The position numbers and the translations under genes are program-made. From positions 434,001 to 498,000 of the forward strand of contig NZ_CP097117.1 in NCBI RefSeq assembly GCF_024029355.1: 64,000 nt of DNA, read 5' to 3'. The notes beneath the pieces are model-generated. The model had not been told where the DNA came from. It searched no databases and was given only the letters and a program-made list of their open reading frames with translations. This document shows, one piece after another, positions 49,922 to 59,821 of the stretch (positions are counted from its first letter, which is position 1; each line of letters starts with the position of its first letter). Source of the DNA: Fructilactobacillus cliffordii (lineage in GTDB: Bacteria > Bacillota > Bacilli > Lactobacillales > Lactobacillaceae).

Positions 49922-51139
49922 TTAATCTTTGTTAGAAACACAAGCAATTCCCGGTAAGGTCTTTCCTTCCAGGTATTCCAAAGAAGCTCCCCCACCAGTT
50001 GAGATGTGAGTTAACTTATCAGCCACACCGAGTTCTTTTACGGCAGCCGTTGAGTCTCCTCCACCCACGATTGTGGTAGCGTCCTTCAAAGTCCCAAGGT
50101 AACGACCGATTGCTAAGGTACCCTCAGCAAATTTAGGCATTTCAAAGACACCCATTGGTCCGTTCCAAACCACCGTCTTCGCGTCCTTTAAGACGTCTTC
50201 AAACAGTTGAATTGATTTAGGACCAATGTCTAAGGCCATCATGCCGTCTGGAATGGAACCGTCAACCACTTGGGTCTTAGCATCATTCGAGAACTGGTCG
50301 GCACAAACAGAGTCAACAGGCAGCACAATCTTGTCGCCACCCTTTTTCAGGATTTCCTTAGCAACGTCAATCTTGTCCTTTTCAACTAAGGAGTTTCCAA
50401 TCCCAATGCCCTTAGCAGCATAGAAAGTGTAAGTCATTCCTCCACCGATGATGATCTTGTCGGCTTTGTCCAACAGATGATCAATCACACCAATTTTGTC
50501 GGAAACCTTTGCTCCCCCTAAAATGGCTACGAATGGATGCTTAGGATTGTCTACAGCGTTTCCTAAGAATTGGATTTCTTTTTCCAATAGGAATCCAGCA
50601 GCCACTGGCTTGCCTTCTTTTTCCATGGCCGTTGCAATTCCCACGTTCGAAGCGTGGCTCCGGTGAGCCGTTCCAAAGGCGTCGTTCACAAAGACGTCAC
50701 CCAGAGAGGCCCAGTATTCACCTAACTTAGGATCGTTACCGGATTCACGTTTAACTTGTTCGCCGTTAATGACGTCTTGGTAACGAGTGTTTTCAGCTAG
50801 TAACACTTGACCATCTTGCATGTTATCAATGGCTTCTTCCAGTTGTGGCCCTTCGTTAACGGGAACAAACGTCACTGGTTTGCCCAATAACTTCGAGAGC
50901 TTTTCGGCCACCGGGCGTAATGACAAACCAGGTTTGTCATCTTCGGACTTAATCCGGCCCAAGTGTGAGAACAAGATGGCTTTGCCACCGTGATCAATCA
51001 CGTATTCGATGGAAGGTAAAGCGGCCACAATCCGGTTATCGTCACCGACCACCCCATCTTTAATGGGAACATTGAAATCAACCCGCATTAAGACTTTTTT
51101 ATCCTTGAGATCTAAATCATCAATGATTAATTTACTCAT
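49922..51139 (-). CDS. pgk: Phosphoglycerate kinase
   Basis: Makes ATP from 1,3-bisphosphoglycerate. The 405 residues start [25 protein letters not shown], with RVDFNVP, the FSHLGR substrate loop and the C-terminal [13 protein letters not shown] nucleotide loop. The ATG at 51139 follows AGGAGGAAACAC. The frame extends a further 24 codons upstream into the hairpin region, which was excluded. Preceded by a strong hairpin after gap. Confidence 0.97.
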   Translation of the reverse strand: MSKLIIDDLDLKDKKVLMRVDFNVPIKDGVVGDDNRIVAALPSIEYVIDHGGKAILFSHLGRIKSEDDKPGLSLRPVAEKLSKLLGKPVTFVPVNEGPQLEEAIDNMQDGQVLLAENTRYQDVINGEQVKRESGNDPKLGEYWASLGDVFVNDAFGTAHRSHASNVGIATAMEKEGKPVAAGFLLEKEIQFLGNAVDNPKHPFVAILGGAKVSDKIGVIDHLLDKADKIIIGGGMTYTFYAAKGIGIGNSLVEKDKIDVAKEILKKGGDKIVLPVDSVCADQFSNDAKTQVVDGSIPDGMMALDIGPKSIQLFEDVLKDAKTVVWNGPMGVFEMPKFAEGTLAIGRYLGTLKDATTIVGGGDSTAAVKELGVADKLTHISTGGGASLEYLEGKTLPGIACVSNKD

Positions 51140-51174
51140 GCTGTGTTTCCTCCTGAGATTCTTTAATTTAGAAA

Positions 51175-51209
51175 AAAGGCGGGGGAGGTTATCCCTCCTC
51201 CGCCTTTTC
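51175..51209 (-). terminator. G+C-rich hairpin between gap and pgk
   Basis: AAAAGGCGGAGGAGGG / CCTCCCCCGCCTTTT stem followed by TTTTTT on the minus strand, 34 bp after the gap stop. There is little room for a promoter between it and the pgk ribosome site. It may therefore act as a partial terminator or processing site that sets gap mRNA above pgk. Confidence 0.8.
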
Positions 51210-51242
51210 AATCACATTCAGTTCATAGAACTAGTGGTTAAA

Positions 51243-52247
51243 TTACATCGTAGCAAATTTAAGCAAAGTCCGAACCATGTTGCAAGTGAAGCCCCATTCG
51301 TTGTCGTACCAAGCAACCGTCTTAACTAATTGTAAACCGTCGTTTTCAACGATTTCAGTTTGGTTAGGATCGAAAATGGAACCGTGGTCATCGTCAACGA
51401 TATCTGAAGAAACGATGAAGTCGTCGTTGTAACCAAAGGCTTCGTTTTCGTGGCTCTTCATGGCGTCGTTAACTTGGTCAACCGTAACGTTCTTGTCCAA
51501 GACGGTAACTAATTCAGTTAAAGAACCGTCAATGGTAGCAACCCGTTGTGCGTGACCCTTTAATGCACCGTCAAGTTCTGGGATAACCAAACCAATGGCC
51601 TTAGCAGCACCAGAACTGTGAGGAATCGTGTTAACAGCAGCGGCACGGTTGTTAGCAAACTTAGCGCTCCGTGGACCATCTTGCAATGCTTGAGTAGCAG
51701 TGTAAGCGTGGACAGTAGTCATGGTACCAACTTTAACACCGAAGTCTTTGTTCAACCAGTAAGCCATTGGTGCTAAACAACTAGTAGTACATGAACCAGC
51801 AGAAACGATCTTGTCGTCTTGGCTCAAGACATCCAAGTTAACACCAGGAACAACAGTAGTAATGTCACCAGCAGGAGCTGAAATCAATACCCGTTTTGCA
51901 CCGGCATCCAAGTGAGCTTGTGATTTTTCTTTGGAAGTGTAGAAACCAGTACATTCAAGTACGAAGTCAACACCATCGTTCTTAACCCAAGGAATGTTCT
52001 TAGCATCACGTTCTGCGTAAACAGGAATGCGCTTACCATCAACGATGATTGCGTCTTCAGTGGATTCCACTTTGCCAGGGAAACGACCGTGAACAGAATC
52101 ATACTTCAATAAGTAAGCTAACATTGAAGGGGTAGTTAAGTCGTTAATTGCAGCAACTTCGATCCCTTCAGCGCCTAGTTCGTGAATCCGACGGAATGCA
52201 AGACGACCAATTCGTCCGAAACCATTAATACCAATCTTTGTAGTCAT
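51243..52247 (-). CDS. gap: Glyceraldehyde-3-phosphate dehydrogenase
   Basis: The NAD-dependent glycolytic enzyme. The 334 residues start [21 protein letters not shown] (NAD Rossmann fold). The catalytic Cys lies in [13 protein letters not shown], and the C-terminal [16 protein letters not shown] is conserved. ATG with AAGGAGGAAG upstream. In many lactobacilli the operon begins with the repressor gene cggR. Here the region upstream of gap carries only a promoter, then a tRNA gene and padA. Confidence 0.98.
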   Translation of the reverse strand: MTTKIGINGFGRIGRLAFRRIHELGAEGIEVAAINDLTTPSMLAYLLKYDSVHGRFPGKVESTEDAIIVDGKRIPVYAERDAKNIPWVKNDGVDFVLECTGFYTSKEKSQAHLDAGAKRVLISAPAGDITTVVPGVNLDVLSQDDKIVSAGSCTTSCLAPMAYWLNKDFGVKVGTMTTVHAYTATQALQDGPRSAKFANNRAAAVNTIPHSSGAAKAIGLVIPELDGALKGHAQRVATIDGSLTELVTVLDKNVTVDQVNDAMKSHENEAFGYNDDFIVSSDIVDDDHGSIFDPNQTEIVENDGLQLVKTVAWYDNEWGFTCNMVRTLLKFATM

Positions 52248-52292
52248 AATCGGCTTCCTCCTTCAGGAATATCTAATATTTAATACGTAACT

Positions 52293-52321
52293 ATCTTACC
52301 ACCTTTGTCAGGAAATGTCAG
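52293..52321 (-). promoter_or_regulatory. gap promoter
   Basis: Minus strand CTGACA (52316-52321), 17-bp spacer, TAAGAT (52293-52298), about 45 bp before the gap ATG. No CggR-type operator could be identified by eye. Confidence 0.6.
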
Positions 52322-52494
52322 TGATTTCCCCTCAAGCTTAAAGCGGTTCCATAATCACGTGCATTGATAGCCAGTCACTAGCTAACTACGGTTTTTAGTA
52401 TAGCAAACCACCATTTGAATTCAAACCAAACGATTTTAAAGTTAGGGGTTGATTATTAGCGTTGAATCATTTAATATAATAAGAGTGTTCTGAC

Positions 52495-52566
52495 GCGCCA
52501 CTAGTGTAATGGATAGCACGTAAGATTCCGGTTCTTGAGATGGGGGTTCGATTCCCTCGTGGCGCA
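52495..52566 (+). tRNA. tRNA-Arg (CCG)
   Basis: A 72-nt cloverleaf. Acceptor stem GCGCCAC / GTGGCGC (perfect), a D arm, and an anticodon stem TAAGA / TCTTG with loop TTCCGGT, anticodon CCG at 52528-52530. The T arm is GGGGG-TTCGATT-CCCTC and the discriminator base is A. CCA is not encoded. It reads the CGG codon. A TATAAT lies upstream at 52475-52480. Confidence 0.95.
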
Positions 52567-52573
52567 CTAAGAT

Positions 52574-52601
52574 AAAGCAGATGAGAAATCTCATCTGCTT
52601 T
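52574..52601 (+). terminator. Terminator after tRNA-Arg
   Basis: Perfect stem AAAGCAGATGAGA / TCTCATCTGCTTT followed by TTAATTT, 8 bp after the tRNA. It may also stop padA transcripts arriving from the other side, since A's flank its plus-strand start. Confidence 0.85.
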
Positions 52602-52628
52602 TTAATTTAGAAAAAATTAAGCATATCA

Positions 52629-53135
52629 TTAAAGCTTACCAGTTTTAATATCATTAACCATTCCCTGATATGGCGCTTGCGCTATTACATTCTCATTATT
52701 GACTCCTCGATGTTGTTGAAATGTAATCGTTGAAAATTCAGAAACAACAGTTTTTGGATAAGTGGGATATTGATTCCGTGCTTCATGCATCTTATCAATA
52801 AAATCATTTTGATAACAAACTGTGAGTTTTGGATGTTCATCGACCCACTTCGGAAAGAAAATTTCTCCGTGCGTTTTATTTTTATTAGGCATAAAATCCA
52901 ATGACACATCCGTACCCGTGGGTTCCGTCCAAGCAACTTTGAAAATCCCTGGGGTTAATTCCACAAGATTAACCTTCTGATTTCTTACCCAGCGACCACC
53001 GACGATCCCACTATGGATTCTGTAATCAATCGTATCCTCATTTTTAATATAAATTTCATATTCCCACCCATTGTCATAGGTATAAATTAGTTGCATTCCC
53101 AAAAAATCTTGCAAGTCTAAAATTTCGTTTTTCAT
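52629..53135 (-). CDS. padA: Phenolic acid decarboxylase
   Basis: Decarboxylates p-coumaric, ferulic and caffeic acid to vinyl phenols, detoxifying plant hydroxycinnamates without a cofactor. The 168 residues have the family core: [11 protein letters not shown] (Tyr18, Tyr20), GGRW (Arg48), WTEPTGTDV (Glu71) and [10 protein letters not shown]. The four residues correspond to the catalytic Tyr11, Tyr13, Arg41, Glu64 of the Bacillus enzyme. The C-terminus (IKTGKL) is about ten residues shorter than the L. plantarum enzyme. The ATG at 53135 has AAAAGGAGGATC; a 20-residue upstream extension was rejected. No padR gene is adjacent. Confidence 0.93.
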   Translation of the reverse strand: MKNEILDLQDFLGMQLIYTYDNGWEYEIYIKNEDTIDYRIHSGIVGGRWVRNQKVNLVELTPGIFKVAWTEPTGTDVSLDFMPNKNKTHGEIFFPKWVDEHPKLTVCYQNDFIDKMHEARNQYPTYPKTVVSEFSTITFQQHRGVNNENVIAQAPYQGMVNDIKTGKL

Positions 53136-53192
53136 TTTGATCCTCCTTTTAAATTTATTTTTATACGGTAAATAATACACTAACGAGTAATG

Positions 53193-53229
53193 CATTTTAC
53201 TAATAAGATATAAATTTATTAGTAAAATG
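53193..53229. promoter_or_regulatory. 14-bp inverted repeat upstream of padA, possible operator
   Basis: Perfect dyad CATTTTACTAATAA (53193-53206) and its complement (53216-53229), separated by 9 A+T-rich bases, 58 bp upstream of the padA ATG. A related half-site (CACTAACGAGTAATG) lies just downstream toward the gene. Position suits a repressor site for padA. I do not see the usual PadR sequence, and the cognate regulator is not in the window. The short loop also allows a weak RNA hairpin. Confidence 0.55.
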
Positions 53230-53285
53230 ATGATACAATTTAATCCAGTCTCGTTTAATGCAAAGTCACTTTCATAAGCTCTTTG

Positions 53286-53315
53286 TTTGACCTTGACTGA
53301 CCATCATTGTAAGAT
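53286..53315 (+). promoter_or_regulatory. clpP promoter with overlapping CtsR-type operator
   Basis: Plus strand TTGACC (53287-53292), 17-bp spacer, TAAGAT (53310-53315). On the opposite strand, 53302-53286 reads GGTCAGTCAAGGTCAAA, matching the CtsR heptad repeat (A/G)GTCAAA-NAN-(A/G)GTCAAA with two mismatches. It covers the -35, as expected for a stress-repressed clpP. Confidence 0.8.
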
Positions 53316-53372
53316 AAACTCACGAATTAAAAAATTCCAATTAAATTTAAAGAAGAAAGAGAGGATTCAACT

Positions 53373-53966
53373 ATGCCATTAGTTCCAACAGTCGTTGAAA
53401 ACTCACCTCAAGGTGAACGCGCATATGACATCTACTCACGATTACTAAAAGATCGCATTATCATGCTTTCCGGAGAAATTGAAGACAACATGGCCAACGC
53501 CGTGATTGCCCAACTGCTATTCTTGGACGCCCAAGATTCTGACAAGGACATCTACTTATACATCAACTCCCCAGGTGGAGTCATTACTTCCGGAATGGCC
53601 ATTTACGATACCATGAACTTCATCAAAGCCGACGTGCAAACGATCGTCATGGGAATGGCCGCTTCGATGGCCAGCGTTTTGGCTACGGCCGGAACCAAAG
53701 GTAAACGGTTTGCTTTGCCACATGCCCAAATCATGATTCACCAACCATCTGGTGGTGCGCAAGGTCAACAAACTGAAATTGAGATTGCTGCCAAAGAAAT
53801 TCTGCGAGCTCGCAAGATGATTAACGAACTCTTAGCAGATCACTCCGGTCAGCCGCTCTCTAAGATTGATCGTGATACCGAACGGGATAACTACCTCACT
53901 GCTCCCGAAGCAGTTGATTATGGCTTGATTGACGGTATTATGAAGAACAGTTCCGATCGAAAATAA
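53373..53966 (+). CDS. clpP: ATP-dependent Clp protease proteolytic subunit
   Basis: A serine peptidase that forms the tetradecameric chamber used with ClpX/ClpC/ClpE for protein quality control. The 197 residues have the triad Ser98 (GMAASMAS), His123 (MIHQPSG) and an Asp near 172, and the YINSPGG loop. ATG preceded by AGAGAGGA. It is expressed from a CtsR-type promoter, divergent from padA and convergent with whiA, and has a terminator 10 bp downstream. Confidence 0.98.
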   Translation: MPLVPTVVENSPQGERAYDIYSRLLKDRIIMLSGEIEDNMANAVIAQLLFLDAQDSDKDIYLYINSPGGVITSGMAIYDTMNFIKADVQTIVMGMAASMASVLATAGTKGKRFALPHAQIMIHQPSGGAQGQQTEIEIAAKEILRARKMINELLADHSGQPLSKIDRDTERDNYLTAPEAVDYGLIDGIMKNSSDRK

Positions 53967-53975
53967 GCAATAACT

Positions 53976-54011
53976 AAAAAGTGTCGAGAATTAATTTTCT
54001 CGGCACTTTTT
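53976..54011. terminator. clpP terminator, bidirectional with whiA
   Basis: Stem AAAAAGTGTCGAGAA / TTCTCGGCACTTTTT (one G.T wobble) with a short loop and T run on the plus strand. It lies between the convergent clpP and whiA ends. Confidence 0.87.
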
Positions 54012-54027
54012 TTATTTGGCAGTGACA

Positions 54028-54960
54028 TTACGGCTCGGCCCGTAACTTCTCTGCGTAGTCGTTAATCTTATGTAACCGGTGATTAATCCCCGACTTGGAA
54101 ATCGGTCCGTTCGCAACCAACTCGCCGAGTTCTTTCAAACTAACTTCCTGATTTTTCAAGCGCGTTTCGGCAACGTCGCGCAGTTTCGGTGGCAAGGACT
54201 CAAGTCCCACCCGTTCTTCAATCAGTTGGATGTTTTCAATCTGACGGGTCGACGCGTTCGCCACCTTATTCATGTTGGCATTTTCGCAATTAACCAACCG
54301 GTTGACTGAGTTACGCATGTCGCGGACAATCCGGATGTCTTCAAACTTCAGCATCGCATTGGTGGCCCCAATCAGCTGTAAGAAATCCGCAATCTTTTCG
54401 GCTTCTTTCAAGTACACAATGTAACCACTGCGCCGCTTGGTTTGCTTGGCACCTAAGTGATACTGATTCATCATCTCGGTCAGCATCTCACTGTGATCTT
54501 CGTACAAAGAATAAATTTCTAGGTGATACCGCGAGGTTTGGGGATTATTGACCGATCCCCCGGCCAAAAAGGCTCCGCGTAAATAGGAACGGACTTGTAA
54601 ATCATCTTGTAACAACTCCACCGGGACCCGTTCTAAAATCTGATAATGATCTAAAATTCCCAAGTCATCCAAAATAGCTTCCACCCGTTGCTGCAGGCGC
54701 ACCACGTACAAATTATTCTTCTTCAGCTTCATCTTTTTCCGAACTACGACACTAGCCTTAACTTGATAAAACTGTAACAGCAACCGATAAATTCGTTGGG
54801 TAATCGCAGAATTTTCAGATTGGACTTCTAACGAGAAGTGTTGATTTGACAGTGTTAAGGTCCCATTCATCCGAATCAGCGCCATTAATTCCGCCTTGGC
54901 ATTGGTACGATGGACCTCTAAGCGGGTGAGCTCCTTTTTCACATCACTAGCATATGACAT
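54028..54960 (-). CDS. whiA: DNA-binding protein WhiA
   Basis: A sporulation-regulator homologue which in Firmicutes influences cell division and chromosome organisation. The 310 residues start [28 protein letters not shown]. They include a degenerate LAGLIDADG-type domain ([24 protein letters not shown]) and a C-terminal helix-turn-helix ([26 protein letters not shown]). Last gene of rapZ-yvcK-whiA, 12 bp after yvcK. Confidence 0.96.
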   Translation of the reverse strand: MSYASDVKKELTRLEVHRTNAKAELMALIRMNGTLTLSNQHFSLEVQSENSAITQRIYRLLLQFYQVKASVVVRKKMKLKKNNLYVVRLQQRVEAILDDLGILDHYQILERVPVELLQDDLQVRSYLRGAFLAGGSVNNPQTSRYHLEIYSLYEDHSEMLTEMMNQYHLGAKQTKRRSGYIVYLKEAEKIADFLQLIGATNAMLKFEDIRIVRDMRNSVNRLVNCENANMNKVANASTRQIENIQLIEERVGLESLPPKLRDVAETRLKNQEVSLKELGELVANGPISKSGINHRLHKINDYAEKLRAEP

Positions 54961-54972
54961 CTTGGTGACCTC

Positions 54973-55980
54973 CTAATGATTGAATTTTGGTTGACCGAGC
55001 AAGCGAATCAGTTCGTTGGAAACAAGCTGACCATTATGAAAGGCACCGTGGTCTTTCAATTCTAAAAAGTCTGAGGAAATCACCCGACAACCTAGTTCCT
55101 TGAGACCTTGGTAGTCATGCCCGACGGGTTGTGATTCATCCCCCCAACGTTGATGATCAATGTAGCTCGCCGGGACCGGACGGTTATTAACTAGGACGGT
55201 GTTAATGAAGTTCTGCCCTAATTGCCGGTCTAAAACCCGCACGTGGTCGGCATCCGTAAAGTGATCCGTTTCACCTTTTTGAGTCATAATGTTACAAATA
55301 TAGACCACCTCAGCACTCGTAGCTTTGACCGCTTCACCCACGTTGCTTACCATTAAGTTCGGCAGAATACTGGTATATAAGCTTCCGGGACCCAGCACGA
55401 TTTGATCGGCGTTCATAATGGCCTCAATCACGTCGGGGACGGCCTCCGGTTGGTGATCATTAGTCGGAGATTCCACCCAGACCCGCTTCACCAGCTTATC
55501 AGCCGCCGTAATCTCTGCTTCTCCGGCTAATTGACTGCCGTCACTAAACTCGGCATGCAGCACCAGTTCTTCATCACAAACCGGGTAAACGTGCCCGTCG
55601 ACTTTCATCATCCGGGTTAATTCCTGCACTGCGTCAAAGAAGCCGCCTTCCATTTCGGAAAGTGCCGTAATAATTAAATTACCAATCGCATGCCCGGACA
55701 AAAATTTATCCGAAGACTTAAACCGGTACTGAAAAATATCTAGGTATAGCTCTGGCAATGTGGATAAGGCCACCAGGACGTTGCGGATATCTCCCGGGGG
55801 TAACACGTTAATGTAGTTCCGCAAAATTCCGGACGAACCGCCATCGTCAGCCACCGTCACGACGGCCGTGATATCCACGTCGCGTTTCTTTAAGTTTCTT
55901 AGAATCACGGGCAACCCGGTTCCTCCGCCAATCACCACCATCCGGGGACGATCAATTCGTTTCGCAACTTTATCTACCAT
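54973..55980 (-). CDS. yvcK: Gluconeogenesis factor YvcK/MgfK
   Basis: A CofD-like protein binding UDP-sugars, needed for growth on gluconeogenic carbon sources and for wall-enzyme positioning. The 335 residues carry the N-terminal [16 protein letters not shown] and [14 protein letters not shown] motifs plus the [16 protein letters not shown] loop. Its start overlaps the rapZ stop by 11 bp. The rapZ-yvcK-whiA order is a standard Firmicutes trio. Confidence 0.95.
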   Translation of the reverse strand: MVDKVAKRIDRPRMVVIGGGTGLPVILRNLKKRDVDITAVVTVADDGGSSGILRNYINVLPPGDIRNVLVALSTLPELYLDIFQYRFKSSDKFLSGHAIGNLIITALSEMEGGFFDAVQELTRMMKVDGHVYPVCDEELVLHAEFSDGSQLAGEAEITAADKLVKRVWVESPTNDHQPEAVPDVIEAIMNADQIVLGPGSLYTSILPNLMVSNVGEAVKATSAEVVYICNIMTQKGETDHFTDADHVRVLDRQLGQNFINTVLVNNRPVPASYIDHQRWGDESQPVGHDYQGLKELGCRVISSDFLELKDHGAFHNGQLVSNELIRLLGQPKFNH

Positions 55981-56863
55981 TGGGTTTCTCTGCTCCTTTG
56001 TGTCGTTGAATGTCGCGGTGGGTAATATTTACCACGTAGCCCAGTTCACGCAAATGATGCGCCAACCGTTCGGTCATCGCCACGGAGCGGTGCTGCCCAC
56101 CCGTACAACCAATCGCAATTGTCTCGCTGGATTTCGAACTTTGTCTAATGCGGGGCAATTCAAATTCGAGGAGATTGAGGGTTTTGTTAAAAAAGGTCTC
56201 CGCGCTATCCTGTTCCATGACGTAGTCATAAACTGGTTGATCCTGACCAGTTTGATCCCGGAGTTCGGGGATGTAATATGGATTAGAAATGAAACGCACG
56301 TCAAACACCATGTCAGCATCCAAGGGCAGTCCGTGCTTAAAACCAAAAGACATTAGCTCCACATGAAATTGCGGTAGCTCGTGCTGTTCAAATCGTTTCA
56401 CAATTTTTGCTTGTAAGTCTTGTGGCTTAAGATCCGTGGTATCAATTACCCAACTAGCATTGTCCCGCACTTCAGCCAGGAGCTTCCGTTCCTTTTCAAT
56501 ACCGTCAACCACCCGTCCGTTCCGAGCTAACGGGTGATCCCGCCGACTTTCTTCGTAGCGGGAGACCAGCTTTTCGGTGTTCGCATCCAGGAAAATGACT
56601 GCTTCCCGGTCATTGTGTCGTTTGGCAATCTTAAGCAACAATTCCACTACGGCTTGACTTGATTCAGCGGAACGTAAGTCTAAGACTACGGCCACCTGAT
56701 TAATTTCACTGGAAGTGCGCAATAATTCGGTAAATTTACCCATCAACGCCGTTGGCAGGTTATCAACACAAAAGTACCCCAAGTCTTCAAAGGTTTGGAG
56801 CGCCTTGGTTTTGCCTGCTCCACTCATTCCGGTTATAACTACCAATTGATCATCTTTTCGCAT
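55970..56863 (-). CDS. rapZ: RNase adapter / nucleotide-binding protein RapZ (YvcJ)
   Basis: A P-loop ATP/GTP-binding protein. In E. coli RapZ controls glmS via small RNAs; in Firmicutes YvcJ has a less clear role. The 297 residues have Walker [14 protein letters not shown] near the N-terminus and the C-terminal [23 protein letters not shown] and VNITHRD motifs. The ATG at 56863 follows GGAGGAGAGG; five upstream residues belong to that site. First gene of the trio. Confidence 0.95.
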   Translation of the reverse strand: MRKDDQLVVITGMSGAGKTKALQTFEDLGYFCVDNLPTALMGKFTELLRTSSEINQVAVVLDLRSAESSQAVVELLLKIAKRHNDREAVIFLDANTEKLVSRYEESRRDHPLARNGRVVDGIEKERKLLAEVRDNASWVIDTTDLKPQDLQAKIVKRFEQHELPQFHVELMSFGFKHGLPLDADMVFDVRFISNPYYIPELRDQTGQDQPVYDYVMEQDSAETFFNKTLNLLEFELPRIRQSSKSSETIAIGCTGGQHRSVAMTERLAHHLRELGYVVNITHRDIQRHKGAEKPNGR

Positions 56864-56888
56864 TGCCCTCTCCTCCAAACTTTGTCTA

Positions 56889-56897
56889 AGTATAGCA
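56889..56897 (-). promoter_or_regulatory. Extended -10 promoter of rapZ-yvcK-whiA
   Basis: Minus strand TGCTATACT, about 27 bp before the rapZ ATG and after the uvrA terminator. No clear -35 is seen, consistent with an extended -10 type. Confidence 0.5.
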
Positions 56898-56920
56898 TAC
56901 CGGGTGTTTCATCCCCAGCA

Positions 56921-56949
56921 AAAAAGAACCGTCAGTGACGATTCTTTTT
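56921..56949 (-). terminator. uvrA terminator
   Basis: Stem AAAAAGAATCGTC / GACGGTTCTTTTT (one G.T wobble, 3-nt loop) starting at the uvrA stop codon, with T run on the minus strand. Confidence 0.88.
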
Positions 56950-59803
56950 AGTCTAATGCAGCTTTCGTACGTTCTGTGTCCTGCGCTAAAATTGGTTTTA
57001 AATATTGACCCGTGTAACTCTCAGAAACGGTCGTAATTTCTTCCGGCGTTCCGGTGGCCACGACGGTTCCACCGGCATCTCCACCTTCCGGACCGAGATC
57101 AATCACATGGTCGGCTTGCTTAATCACGTCCATGTTGTGTTCGATGATCAAAACAGTATTGCCTTCATCCACGAGGGCCTGCAAAACTTGCAACAAACGT
57201 TTCACATCGTCCGTATGTAATCCCGTCGTTGGTTCATCGAGAATGTAAAAGTTCTTGCCGGAGGAACGTTTATGCAGTTCTGATGCCAATTTCATCCGCT
57301 GGGCTTCCCCACCGGAGAGGGTTGTCGCCGGTTGTCCGAGTTTTACGTAACCGAGTCCGACGTCGGCAATCGTTTGCAATTTCCGGGTAATCTTGGGAAT
57401 TGCCGAGAAAAAGTCAAGGGCTTCGCGTACCGTCAGGTCTAAAACTTCGGCAATGTTCTTGCCCTTGTATTCCACCTGCAGAGTTTCGGCATTGTACCGT
57501 TTGCCGTGACAAACTTCACACGGAACGTACACGTCTGGTAAGAAATCCATCCCAATCTTCAGGATTCCATCACCATGACAGGTTTCACACCGTCCCCCCT
57601 TGATGTTAAAGCTAAAGCGGCCCTTATGGTAACCGCGCAATTGCGCTTCATTCGTTTTGGCAAATAAATCGCGAATATCATCAAAAACACCCGTGTAGGT
57701 GGCTGGATTACTTCGTGGTGTCCGGCCAATCGGACTCTGATCGATGTTAACCAGTTTTTCAATCTGCTGGTAACCGGTAATTGATTTATACTTCCCGGGC
57801 TTGGCAGAATTATGGTTTAACTTCTGGGCCAGTGCCCGCTTTAAAATGTCATTTACAAGGGTCGATTTCCCAGAGCCAGAGACCCCGGTAACCACGTTCA
57901 GTTCCCCTAACGGAAACTTCACCGTGATGTTTTTTAGGTTATTGGCTTGGGCGCCCTTCACCGTCACAAACTTCCCGTTTCCGGTCCGTCGTTGCAGTGG
58001 GACTGGAATAAACTTTTTGCCTGATAAATATTGTCCCGTCAACGAGTTCGGGTTCTGTTCCACTTCGGCGGGAGTTCCGGTTGCCATAATCCGACCACCG
58101 TTCGCACCGGCTCCCGGACCGACGTCCACGAGGTAGTCAGCCGCGAGCATCGTTTCCTGATCGTGTTCTACCACGACCAAGGTGTTACCGAGGTCGCGCA
58201 TCTGCTTCAGTGACTTAATCAAGCGGGCGTTATCCCGTTGGTGCAGTCCAATCGAGGGTTCATCTAACACGTAGAGAATCCCCGAGAGGTTAGAACCAAT
58301 TTGGGTAGCCAGACGAATTCGTTGGGCTTCCCCTCCAGAGAGGGTGCGCGCTGCTCGTGACAGGGTTAGGTAGCTTAGTCCCACGTTGAGCAGAAAGTCC
58401 AACCGATCACTAATTTCCTTGATTACTGGTTGCGCAATCGTGGTATCCTGCTCGCCGAGATCAACGTTTTGAAAGAAGTTAAATTCCTCCGTGATGTTTT
58501 GTTCACAGACTTCGGCAATGCTTAACCCGTTAATCTTAACGGCCAGCGCTTTTTGGTTTAATCGCAATCCATGACAAGCCTGACAGGTTAATTCCCGCAT
58601 GTACTTGCGCATCTGGTCGCGGGTGAAGTCACTGTTAGTGTCCCGATAGCGACGGGCAATGTTCGTCATGACCCCTTCAAACGGCACATCGGCATCGCGA
58701 ACGCCCCCAAAGTCACTTTCATAGTGGAAATGAAATTCTTTCCCCTTGGATCCGTACAAAATCAATTCCCGTTGGTCCTTCGGTAATTTTTCAAACGGGA
58801 CATCCATATCAATGTCAAAGGCCGTGGCCGCTTGTTCCAATAATGTCGGGTAGTACTTGGAGCTAATCGGATTCCATGGCTCAATCACCCCATCGCGTAG
58901 CGTTTTACTGGAATCTGGAATCACCAATTCTTCATCCACCTCTAGCTTAGCACCCAGTCCGTCACATTCTGGACAAGCCCCTAATGGTGAGTTAAACGAA
59001 AAGAGCCGGGGTTCTAATTGCCCCACGGTAAAGCCACACACAGGACAGGAATAATGTTCCGAAAAGAGCATCGGTTTCCGTTGACCGAGAAAGTCAAGGG
59101 TGGCATACCCCTCACTCAAACGTAACGCCGTCTCTAGGGAATCAGACAACCGGGCGTTAATCCCTGGTTTCACCACAATCCGGTCAATCACAATGCTAAT
59201 GTCGTGCCGTTGGTTCTGATTCAACTCTAGGTCATCGTTAACATCATGTTGTTCCCCGTCCACGATAATCCGGACGAAGCCTTCCTTTTTAATTCGTTGC
59301 AGCACCTTTTTGTGCTGGCCCCGTTTGGCACGCACAATTGGCGACAAAATTTGCATTTTCGTCCGCTCTGGCAGTTCCATGATGCGGTCAATCATTTGGT
59401 CCACCGATTGGCTCCGAATTACCGTGCCGTCGTTCGGACAGACCGGAGTCCCTACCCGAGCCCACAACAAGCGCAGGTAATCATTAATTTCCGTAACTGT
59501 TCCCACGGTGGAACGGGGGTTTTTTGACGTCGTTTTCTGGTCAATCGAAATCGCCGGACTCAATCCGGTGATTGAATCAACGTCTGGCTTATTCATCTGA
59601 CCCAGAAACTGGCGGGCGTATGACGACAGACTTTCCACGTACCGGCGTTGACCTTCCGCATATAAAGTATCAAATGCCAGCGAACTCTTTCCTGATCCAG
59701 AGAGACCCGTCATTACTACGAGCTGGTTTTTCGGAATGTCCACATTCACGTCCTTTAAGTTGTGTTCCCGGGCGCCGCGAATTTTAATGGCATCATTGGC
59801 CAT
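56948..59803 (-). CDS. uvrA: Excinuclease ABC subunit A
   Basis: The damage-recognition ATPase of nucleotide excision repair. The 951 residues include two ABC modules (Walker A GLSGSGKSSLAFDTLYAEG and GVSGSGKSTLVNDIL; signatures TLSGGEAQRIRLA and TLSGGEAQRMKLA). Zinc-binding CPVC...CPEC and CETCHGDG...CEVCHGKRY clusters are also visible. The ATG at 59803 has AAAGGAGGTGGAG. It lies 18 bp after uvrB in the uvrBA operon. Confidence 0.98.
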   Translation of the reverse strand: MANDAIKIRGAREHNLKDVNVDIPKNQLVVMTGLSGSGKSSLAFDTLYAEGQRRYVESLSSYARQFLGQMNKPDVDSITGLSPAISIDQKTTSKNPRSTVGTVTEINDYLRLLWARVGTPVCPNDGTVIRSQSVDQMIDRIMELPERTKMQILSPIVRAKRGQHKKVLQRIKKEGFVRIIVDGEQHDVNDDLELNQNQRHDISIVIDRIVVKPGINARLSDSLETALRLSEGYATLDFLGQRKPMLFSEHYSCPVCGFTVGQLEPRLFSFNSPLGACPECDGLGAKLEVDEELVIPDSSKTLRDGVIEPWNPISSKYYPTLLEQAATAFDIDMDVPFEKLPKDQRELILYGSKGKEFHFHYESDFGGVRDADVPFEGVMTNIARRYRDTNSDFTRDQMRKYMRELTCQACHGLRLNQKALAVKINGLSIAEVCEQNITEEFNFFQNVDLGEQDTTIAQPVIKEISDRLDFLLNVGLSYLTLSRAARTLSGGEAQRIRLATQIGSNLSGILYVLDEPSIGLHQRDNARLIKSLKQMRDLGNTLVVVEHDQETMLAADYLVDVGPGAGANGGRIMATGTPAEVEQNPNSLTGQYLSGKKFIPVPLQRRTGNGKFVTVKGAQANNLKNITVKFPLGELNVVTGVSGSGKSTLVNDILKRALAQKLNHNSAKPGKYKSITGYQQIEKLVNIDQSPIGRTPRSNPATYTGVFDDIRDLFAKTNEAQLRGYHKGRFSFNIKGGRCETCHGDGILKIGMDFLPDVYVPCEVCHGKRYNAETLQVEYKGKNIAEVLDLTVREALDFFSAIPKITRKLQTIADVGLGYVKLGQPATTLSGGEAQRMKLASELHKRSSGKNFYILDEPTTGLHTDDVKRLLQVLQALVDEGNTVLIIEHNMDVIKQADHVIDLGPEGGDAGGTVVATGTPEEITTVSESYTGQYLKPILAQDTERTKAALD

Positions 59804-59821
59804 GGTCTCCACCTCCTTTAA

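Noticed and set aside
51140..51211. Upstream start for pgk adding 24 residues ([13 protein letters not shown]...)
   Set aside because: The extension translates the terminator hairpin between gap and pgk; the ATG at 51139 has AGGAGG upstream and the conserved Pgk N-terminus begins there.
53136..53195. Upstream start for padA adding 20 residues
   Set aside because: AAAAGGAGGATC precedes the ATG at 53135 and the product from there aligns with known phenolic acid decarboxylases.
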